The position numbers and the translations under genes are program-made. A stretch of DNA of 19,184 nt from TMED26 sp002694075 (GTDB lineage: Bacteria; Pseudomonadota; Alphaproteobacteria; Thalassobaculales; Thalassobaculaceae). The DNA is taken from positions 1 through 19,184 of the forward strand of contig JAYYDT010000089.1 in the NCBI GenBank assembly GCA_036160575.1, given 5' to 3'. Positions 13,928 to 19,184 of the stretch are shown here, in pieces. Every line of letters begins with the position of its first letter. The stretch's first letter is position 1. The notes under the pieces are model-generated. The model searched no databases. It worked only from the letters and a program-made list of their open reading frames with translations, and was not told where the DNA came from.

Positions 13928-15454
13928 ATGTCCGACGCGCCGCTCACCATCCGGCTCAACCCCGCCGACAATGTCGTCACCGCCCGTGTTGAAATGCTCG
14001 CCGGCGTGGCCGTGCCGGGCGAGCCGACGACCACCCTGGAGGCCATCCCACGCGGCCATAAAATCGCCACCGTCGACATCGCCGCCGGCGCCGAGATCCG
14101 CAAATACAACCAGGTCATCGGCTTCGCCACCACCGACATCCCGGCCGGCGGCCATGTCCATGTGCAGAATGTCGAGATGCGGGATTTCGACCGCGACTAC
14201 GCCTATTGCGAACATGTCCGGCCGACCGATTTCTTCGCCGAGGCCGAACGCGCCACCTTCCAAGGCTTCCGCCGGCCGAATGGCAAGGTCGGCACGCGCA
14301 ACTACATCGGCGTGCTGTCGAGCGTCAATTGCTCGGCCACCGCCATCCGCTATATCGCCGACGCCATCGGGCCCGAGATCATGGCCCGCTACCCCAATGT
14401 CGACGGCGTCGTCGCCTTCCCGCACGCCACCGGCTGCGGCATGGCGACCTATGGCGACGGCTATGAGAATTTGTTGCGGGTGCTGTGGGGTTTCGCCGGC
14501 CATCCCAATTTCGCCGGCGTGCTGCTGGTCGGGCTGGGCTGCGAGGCGATGCAAATCGACTTCCTGCTCGACGCCTATGGCCTGAAGCGCGGCGAAAGCT
14601 TCCAGACCATGAACATCCAGGACGCCGGCGGCCTGGCCAAAACCGTCGATTGGGGCGCCGGGCTGATCAAGGACATGCTGCCGGCGGCCAATACCGCGGT
14701 GCGCGAAACCTGCCCGGCGAGCGAGATCACCCTGGCCCTGCAATGCGGCGGTTCGGACGCCTATTCCGGCATGACCGCCAACCCCAGCCTGGGCGCGGCG
14801 GTCGACTTGCTGGTCCGCCATGGCGGCACCGGCATTCTCGCCGAAACCCCGGAGATCTATGGCGCCGAGCATTTGTTGACCCGCCGCGCGGTCAGCCGCG
14901 AGGTCGGCGAAAAGCTGATCGAGCGGATCAAATGGTGGGAGGAGTATACCCAGCGCAATGGCGGCGCCATGAACAACAACCCCTCGCCCGGCAATAAGGC
15001 CGGCGGCCTGACCACCATTTTGGAAAAATCGCTGGGCGCCTTCGCCAAGGGCGGCACCACCAATCTGTGCGGCGTCTATCGCTATGGCGAGCCGGTCGAC
15101 ACCAAGGGTTTCGTGTTCATGGACAGCCCCGGTTACGACCCCTGTTCGATCACCGGCGAGGTCGCCTCGGGCGCCAATGTGGTCTGCTTCACCACCGGTC
15201 GCGGCTCGGTCTATGGCTGCAAACCGGCGCCCAGCCTCAAGCTGGCGACCAATTCGGAAATGTACAACCGCCTGTCCGACGACATGGACATCAACTGCGG
15301 CGCGGTCATCGACGAGGGGCTGTCGATCGCCGAAATGGGCGAGCGGATTTTCAACCGCGTGCTCGAAGTGGCCTCGGGCGACCCGTCGAAAAGCGAGGCC
15401 CAGGGCCTTGGCGACCATGAGTTCATCCCCTGGCAAGTCGGCGCGGTGATGTGA
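13928..15454 (+). CDS. UxaA/GarD-family dehydratase (altronate dehydratase-like)
   Basis: 508 residues from ATG 13928 (MSDAPLTIRL), preceded by GAAGGGAA. Family members (altronate, galactarate and related hydro-lyases, and sulfolactate lyase) remove water or sulfite from alpha-hydroxy acids using a bound metal. Residues 1-90 are the SAF-type small domain (ending near GGHVHVQNVEM), and the rest is the large catalytic domain: GTRNYIGVLSSVNCS near 121, HATGCGM near 166, VGLGCE near 200, CGGSDAYSGMTANP near 273, NPSPGNKAGG near 350, MDSPGYDP near 398 and TTGRGSVYGCKPAPSLKLATN after that. Both domains are in one chain as in UxaA, not split as in SuyAB. It is first in an operon with the NUDIX gene (18 bp gap) and the amidohydrolase-like gene. 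The true substrate is not known. Confidence 0.9.
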   Translation: MSDAPLTIRLNPADNVVTARVEMLAGVAVPGEPTTTLEAIPRGHKIATVDIAAGAEIRKYNQVIGFATTDIPAGGHVHVQNVEMRDFDRDYAYCEHVRPTDFFAEAERATFQGFRRPNGKVGTRNYIGVLSSVNCSATAIRYIADAIGPEIMARYPNVDGVVAFPHATGCGMATYGDGYENLLRVLWGFAGHPNFAGVLLVGLGCEAMQIDFLLDAYGLKRGESFQTMNIQDAGGLAKTVDWGAGLIKDMLPAANTAVRETCPASEITLALQCGGSDAYSGMTANPSLGAAVDLLVRHGGTGILAETPEIYGAEHLLTRRAVSREVGEKLIERIKWWEEYTQRNGGAMNNNPSPGNKAGGLTTILEKSLGAFAKGGTTNLCGVYRYGEPVDTKGFVFMDSPGYDPCSITGEVASGANVVCFTTGRGSVYGCKPAPSLKLATNSEMYNRLSDDMDINCGAVIDEGLSIAEMGERIFNRVLEVASGDPSKSEAQGLGDHEFIPWQVGAVM

Positions 15455-15472
15455 CCGGGCGACATTAAGGCG

Positions 15473-15967
15473 ATGGCCGATTTCTGGGCCAGCTATCTTG
15501 GCCGATTACGCACCAAAATCGGCGACGATTTGGTGCTGATGCCGGGCGCGCGGGCGGTGATGGAACGGGCCGACGGCCTGATCCTGTTGGAGCGGCGCGC
15601 CGATTTCGGCATTTGGGGCCTGCCCGGCGGCAACGCCGAGGCGGGGCAAAGCCTGGAGGAAACCATGGCCCGCGAGCTGATGGAGGAAATCGGGATCGAG
15701 GCCCTCAACCTGGTGCCCTTCGGCTTTTCCTCCGACCCGGCGCGCGAAGCCTTCAGCTATCCCAACGGCCATAAGATGCATGCCTTTTGCCTCAACTTTC
15801 ACCTGACCGAGTGGCGCGGCGCGCCGCATGTCGCCGATCTTGAGGAAAGCACCGAAATCGGCTGGTTCGACCCGGCCGACCCGCCCGACGACCTGATGCC
15901 GCAGCACAAGGTGGCGCTGGCCCGTTTCCGCGCCTTTCAGGCCGGCGGCGGCTTTCAATTGTTTTGA
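15473..15967 (+). CDS. NUDIX hydrolase
   Basis: 164 residues from ATG 15473. NUDIX enzymes cleave nucleoside diphosphates linked to another group. The box runs from Gly53 to Ile75: GNAEAGQSLEETMARELMEE followed by IGI. The REL-x-EE-x-GI core (Arg67, Glu68, Glu71, Glu72) that binds the metal is intact, while the first Glu of the canonical G-x5-E is Gln59. An N-terminal helix (MADFWASYLGRLRTKIG) precedes the fold, and WFDPADPPDDLMPQHKVAL closes it, as in MutT-like and ADP-sugar-like members. It lies between the UxaA gene and the amidohydrolase-like gene, two bases before the latter, so translation is probably coupled. Its link to sugar-acid metabolism is not clear. Confidence 0.92.
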   Translation: MADFWASYLGRLRTKIGDDLVLMPGARAVMERADGLILLERRADFGIWGLPGGNAEAGQSLEETMARELMEEIGIEALNLVPFGFSSDPAREAFSYPNGHKMHAFCLNFHLTEWRGAPHVADLEESTEIGWFDPADPPDDLMPQHKVALARFRAFQAGGGFQLF

Positions 15968-15969
15968 CG

Positions 15970-16956
15970 ATGACTGGCGACGGTCGTTCCCCCGGCGGGT
16001 TGATCTTGCCCGGCTCGGCCGAATTCATGGCCTTCGACGCGCCGCCGGCGCCGGGGGGCCACCCCCAAGACGAAACCGAAACCGAAACCCAAGACGCGCC
16101 GGAAACCCGGTTACCGCCCGGCGCGGTCGATTGCGCGGTCGAGATTTTCGGCCCCGTCGACCGGTTTCCGCCGGCCCCGTGGCCGGGCGACGCGGATGGC
16201 CCGCCGGCGCCGGCGGAACACAGCGCCGACAGCTATCTCGGCCGGCCCCACGCCGACCGCGCGGTGCTGTGCCAGCCGGCCGCCTATGGCTTCGATCCGG
16301 CCTGCTTGCTGGCCGGTCTGGCGGTGCTGCCGGCGGCGGTGGCGGTGACGGTCGCCGCGCCCGAGGTCAGCGACAGCGAATTGGGCGACCTGGCCGACGC
16401 CGGTTGCCGCGGGCTGCGCTTTCAAATGGCGCCGGAACCGCACCGCCTGGCGTGGACCGATTTGGACCGCCTGGCCGGCCGGGCGCATGACCTGGAATGG
16501 CATGTCGAATTGCGCATGGACGGCCGTTTTCTGCATGTCGTCGAGCCGCGCCTGCGGGCCTGGCCGGGCCCGTTGGTGATTGAGAATTTCGGCCATTTCC
16601 TCGGCCCCATCGGCCCGAAAGAGGAGGGCGTGCGGGCGCTCTTGCGGCTGATCGACGGCGGCCGCACCTGGGTCAAGCTGGACCGGCCAAGCGCTCTTTC
16701 GCGGGTCGGCCCGCCGCGTTTCGACGATGTCGCGGAAATCGCCCGCCTGTTGGTCGACTGGGCGCCGGAACGCCTAGTCTGGGGCGGCGACGGCGGGGCC
16801 GATGGCCCGGCCGCCGGGCCGGCCTGGCCGGCGCTGGCCGAATGGTGCGACAGCGATAAAATCCTGGCCCAGGTGCTGGTCGACAACCCGGAGACTCTCT
16901 ACCGCCTGCCGCCCTGGCCCGCCGAAGACGCTAGCGCGGCGCCTTCAGAAAGCTGA
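15970..16956 (+). CDS. amidohydrolase-superfamily protein (COG3618 lactonase-like) with degenerate metal site
   Basis: 328 residues from ATG 15970, two bases after the NUDIX stop. Residues 1-50 are a variable Pro/Asp/Glu/Thr-rich tail with a short DETETET repeat. From 53 the TIM-barrel pattern of the lactonase/isomerase branch (2-pyrone-dicarboxylate lactonase, L-fuconolactonase, galactarolactone isomerase) appears: DCAVEIFGPVDRFPP, RAVLCQPAAYGFD (97-109), GCRGLRFQMAP (145-155), WHVELRMDG (177-185), VIENFGH (203-209), TWVKL (233-237), RLVWGGD (268-274) and NPETLYRLP (306-314). In the family the first strand is DxHxHxFGP; here both His positions are replaced (Ala56, Glu58), and the usual WPH after the Asp of WGTD is GGA. 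The Asp itself remains (Asp274). It could be inactive, or have changed chemistry. It overlaps the convergent IlvD/Edd gene by 26 bp. Confidence 0.8.
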   Translation: MTGDGRSPGGLILPGSAEFMAFDAPPAPGGHPQDETETETQDAPETRLPPGAVDCAVEIFGPVDRFPPAPWPGDADGPPAPAEHSADSYLGRPHADRAVLCQPAAYGFDPACLLAGLAVLPAAVAVTVAAPEVSDSELGDLADAGCRGLRFQMAPEPHRLAWTDLDRLAGRAHDLEWHVELRMDGRFLHVVEPRLRAWPGPLVIENFGHFLGPIGPKEEGVRALLRLIDGGRTWVKLDRPSALSRVGPPRFDDVAEIARLLVDWAPERLVWGGDGGADGPAAGPAWPALAEWCDSDKILAQVLVDNPETLYRLPPWPAEDASAAPSES

Positions 16957-18688
16957 AATCGCAGCCTTCGTCGGCTTGCAAAATGGTGTCGTAATAAAGC
17001 TTTTGATAGCCGCGCGGCGGCGCCGGGATGATGCTTGGCCCGGCGGCGGCCCGGCGTTGTTCCAATTCGGCGTCGTCGACCAAAAGTTCCAACCGCCGTT
17101 CGGCCACCGACAGGCGGATGCGGTCGCCGTCGCGGACCAGGCCCAGGGCCCCGCCGCTGGCGGCGTCGGGCGCGACATGCAAGACAATCGTGCCATAGGC
17201 GGTGCCGCTCATGCGAGCGTCGGAAATGCGCACCATGTCCTTGACCCCGGCGGCCGCCAGTTTGCGCGGGATCGGCAAATAGCCGGCCTCGGGCATGGCC
17301 GCCGGCGCGCTGGGCCCGGCGTTTTGCAGGACCAGGTAGTCTCGCGGCCCGACATCCAAATCCGGGTCGTCGATGCGCGCCGCCAAATCGTCGAGCGAGC
17401 TAAACACGACCGCCCGGCCCTCGCCCTCGAACAGGCTGGGGTCGGCGGCCGAGCGTTTGAGGATGGCGCCGCGCGGCGCCAAATTGCCGAACAGCGCGAC
17501 CAGGCCGCCTTGCGGCGTGATGGGGTCGTCGAAGGGCCGCACCACCCGCCGGTCGACATAGGCGCCGGCCTCACGGTCCAGGCGTTCGCCCAAGGTTTCG
17601 CCGGCGACCGTCGGGCAATCCAGGTGCAAAAGCGGTTTCAATTCGCGCAAAATCGCGCCCAGCCCGCCGGCGGCGAACAAATCCTCCATATAAAATTCGC
17701 CGGTCGGTTTGAGGTCGATCAGCACCGGCGTTTCGTCGCTGAGGCGGTTGAGGCGGTTCAGGTCGATGTCGATGCCAAGGCGCCCGGCGATCGCCGTCAA
17801 ATGGACGATGGCGTTGGTCGACCCGCCGACGGCGAGCAGCACGCGCAGGGCGTTTTCCACCGCCTTGTCGGTCATCACCTGGCGCGGCAGAGAACCGCCG
17901 CCGCGCCCGGCGAGGGCCAGTTCGAAAGCCCGCCGGCCGGAATATTCGGCGGCCCGCAAACGGTCGGCGTGGACCGCCGGGATCGCCGCCGTGCCGGGCA
18001 GGGCCATGCCCAAAGTCTCGGTGATACAGGCCATGGTCGAGGCGGTGCCCATCACCGCGCAGGTGCCGGCGGTGGTGGCCAGCCGGCCTTCGACCCGGTT
18101 GATGGTGGCGTCGTCAATCTCGCCGGCCCGGTATTTCGCCCAAAAGCGCCGGCAATCGGTGCAGGCGCCCAAACGTTCGCCATCGAACGGGCTGGTCATC
18201 ATCGGCCCGGTGATCAGCGCGATCACCGGCACCTCGGCGTTGGCCGCGCCCATCAACTGGGCCGGCAAGGTTTTGTCGCAGCCGCCGATGACCACCGCCG
18301 CGTCCATCGGCTGGGCGCGGATCATTTCCTCGACGTCCATGCTCATCAAATTGCGGTACATCAAACTGGTCGGGTTCAAGAACGTTTCGCCGAGCGAGAT
18401 GGTCGGAAAATCCATCGGCAGGCCGCCGGCCGCCAGCACCCCGCGTTTCACCGCCTCGACCAGTTCCGGCATATGGCGGTGGCAGGCGTTGTAATTCGAC
18501 GGCGAGGAACAAATGCCGACCACCGGCCGGTCCATGATCTCGCGGGTGTAGCCCATCGCCCCGGCGAAGGAACGGCGGAGATAAAGGCTGAAATCATTGT
18601 CCCCGTAATTGGTCAGGCCATTGGCCAGGCCCTTTGGCCCGCCGTCCGCTTTATCTTTCGGCCCCCGATCTTCCGGTCCCTTCGCCAT
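16931..18688 (-). CDS. IlvD/Edd-family dehydratase, sugar-acid (pentonate/hexonate) branch
   Basis: 585 residues from ATG 18686-18688 (MAKGPEDRG), with AAGGGAG about 8 bases upstream; a TTG at 18727 would add 13 residues without support. The family uses an Fe-S cluster and a Mg ion to dehydrate 2,3-dihydroxy acids. The three cluster cysteines are present: Cys69 (NACHRH), Cys137 (GGCDKT) and Cys210 (GTCAVMGTASTMA). Lys139, carbamylated in relatives, follows Cys137, and SLGE (98-101) supplies a metal ligand. The pattern VEAVKRGVLAAGG, with LMYRNLMSMDVEEMIRAQP after it, is close to L-arabinonate and D-xylonate dehydratases rather than to IlvD. The segment GICSSPSNYNACH differs from the usual NTWSxxNPCH, so the substrate may differ. 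Product would be a 2-keto-3-deoxy acid, a fitting substrate for the SDR nearby. Divergent from the pentapeptide gene. Confidence 0.92.
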   Translation of the reverse strand: MAKGPEDRGPKDKADGGPKGLANGLTNYGDNDFSLYLRRSFAGAMGYTREIMDRPVVGICSSPSNYNACHRHMPELVEAVKRGVLAAGGLPMDFPTISLGETFLNPTSLMYRNLMSMDVEEMIRAQPMDAAVVIGGCDKTLPAQLMGAANAEVPVIALITGPMMTSPFDGERLGACTDCRRFWAKYRAGEIDDATINRVEGRLATTAGTCAVMGTASTMACITETLGMALPGTAAIPAVHADRLRAAEYSGRRAFELALAGRGGGSLPRQVMTDKAVENALRVLLAVGGSTNAIVHLTAIAGRLGIDIDLNRLNRLSDETPVLIDLKPTGEFYMEDLFAAGGLGAILRELKPLLHLDCPTVAGETLGERLDREAGAYVDRRVVRPFDDPITPQGGLVALFGNLAPRGAILKRSAADPSLFEGEGRAVVFSSLDDLAARIDDPDLDVGPRDYLVLQNAGPSAPAAMPEAGYLPIPRKLAAAGVKDMVRISDARMSGTAYGTIVLHVAPDAASGGALGLVRDGDRIRLSVAERRLELLVDDAELEQRRAAAGPSIIPAPPRGYQKLYYDTILQADEGCDFSFLKAPR

Positions 18689-18849
18689 GCCCGCGCTCCC
18701 TTCGCCAACCGCCGCGGCGCGCGCCAAAAAGTGCCGCGCCGCCGCCCTGTTGGAACAGTGTCACCGACCGGGATGGGAGGCAAGGGAGGCCATGAAAACC
18801 GCCGCGCCAGGCGGTGAGACGCGACAAACGCGCTAAGCCACCCGTCTTA

Positions 18850-18878
18850 TTGACCTAACTTTTTAATTTTCGAAAACT
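18850..18878 (+). promoter_or_regulatory. candidate promoter of the pentapeptide-repeat gene
   Basis: TTGACC (18850-18855) is a near-consensus -35 in a conspicuously AT-rich stretch (18850-18880). With 17 bp spacing the -10 would be AAAACT (18873-18878), a weak match, so the placement is tentative. The 217-bp gap between the two divergent genes otherwise shows nothing clear. Confidence 0.3.
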
Positions 18879-18905
18879 TTCGCGTGACCAACAGGCGAGG
18901 GCGCC

Positions 18906-19184
18906 ATGGCGGACGCGGCAGAACGGGTGGTTTTGGCAGGACAAGACGCCATCGACCTGTGGCAACAGGGCGCGGACGCCTGGAACGCCTGGGGCGCGGA
19001 AAACCCGGTCGCCGATGTCGATTTCTCCGGTGTCGATTTTACGAAATATGGCGGCGTATCCTTCGCAGAATTTCGCTTCCCCAACGGCAAAAAAGATTTC
19101 TCGGAAACAGTTTTTGGCGACGGCGATCTCAGCTTCCGCCACACGAAGATCGGCGAGGGACATATCGTTTTTTTCCACGCGAAT
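18906..19184 (+). CDS. pentapeptide-repeat protein, 5' part (3' end outside window)
   Basis: The frame from ATG 18906 (GAGGG about 5 bases upstream) stays open through the window edge for 93 codons. It reads MADAAERVVLAGQDAIDLW, then WNAWGAENPVADVDFSGVDF, and continues with Phe recurring in five-residue steps (DFSGV DFTKY, VSFAEF, DFSET VFGDG DLSFR). An opening with a WN-W-xxNP block followed by A/x-(D/N)-(L/F)-x-x repeats is the common start of pentapeptide-repeat proteins, which form right-handed quadrilateral helices. Here the central residue is mostly Phe rather than Leu. Known members range from gyrase-protecting DNA mimics to membrane-associated or effector proteins; nothing visible decides between these. 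No repeat-free C-terminal domain can be assessed because the gene is cut. Confidence 0.75.
   Translation, partial: MADAAERVVLAGQDAIDLWQQGADAWNAWGAENPVADVDFSGVDFTKYGGVSFAEFRFPNGKKDFSETVFGDGDLSFRHTKIGEGHIVFFHAN

Noticed and set aside
13826..15436. 536-residue minus-strand frame opposite the UxaA gene
   Set aside because: It is composition-driven antisense of a clearly conserved coding region.
16072..16089. Three tandem GAAACC units as a possible phase-variable repeat
   Set aside because: Six-base units do not shift frame and only three copies are present; they encode the ETETET part of a disordered tail.
16802..18817. 671-residue plus-strand open frame opposite the IlvD/Edd gene
   Set aside because: It is a shadow of the dehydratase gene, rich in Arg/Gly/His, and has no ribosome site. 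The minus strand has intact cluster cysteines.

Overview
The window is high-GC DNA with dense, often overlapping genes. It looks like an alphaproteobacterial chromosome, probably Rhodospirillales-like. The main reasons are the order rne / amiC-type amidase / mrcA / prfB, an RNase E with a long acidic insert in its S1 region and a basic/Ala-Glu tail, an RF2 with the frameshift signal and an SPY rather than SPF tripeptide, and a DUF6165 gene directly after prfB. The taxon is inferred from gene content, not from a search.

Layout. (1) 1-1070: 3' part of a protein built from perfectly spaced 47-residue TPR-like units; it meets tail to tail with a DUF547 exported protein (1067-1897, minus). (2) 1953-2029: tRNA-Arg(CCT). 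(3) 2041-10760: core block. rne (minus) and amiC (plus) diverge from a 574-bp intergenic region that holds the structured rne leader and a candidate amiC promoter. amiC, mrcA (PBP1A), prfB (programmed +1 frameshift) and a DUF6165 gene then run in one direction. (4) 10757-12444 (minus): an SDR dehydrogenase translationally coupled (ATGA) to a threonine-dehydratase-like PLP enzyme. (5) 12610-13886 (plus): a DUF1203 gene, a DUF6151 gene, and a short remnant matching the C-terminal end of DUF1203. (6) 13928-16956 (plus): an operon of a UxaA/altronate-dehydratase-family enzyme, a NUDIX hydrolase and an amidohydrolase-like protein, converging with an IlvD/Edd-family sugar-acid dehydratase (16931-18688, minus). 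(7) 18906-end: 5' end of a pentapeptide-repeat protein.

How the genes fit together. The core block combines RNA decay (RNase E), septal and sidewall peptidoglycan turnover (AmiC, PBP1A) and translation termination (RF2). The right half reads as an acid-sugar or hydroxy-acid catabolic locus: two unrelated dehydratase families, a DHRS6/2-keto-3-deoxy-fuconate-dehydrogenase-type SDR, a lactonase-like amidohydrolase and a PLP dehydratase. No transporter, regulator or aldolase is seen in the window, so the substrate cannot be named.

Most notable observations: the DUF1203 C-terminal remnant upstream of the UxaA gene; an amidohydrolase-fold protein whose HxH motif is replaced by A-x-E; a long-range inverted repeat just upstream of the rne Shine-Dalgarno; the exact prfB frameshift cassette; and the 423-bp higher-order duplication inside the TPR array. 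I see no mobile element, CRISPR array or clearly new defence system.
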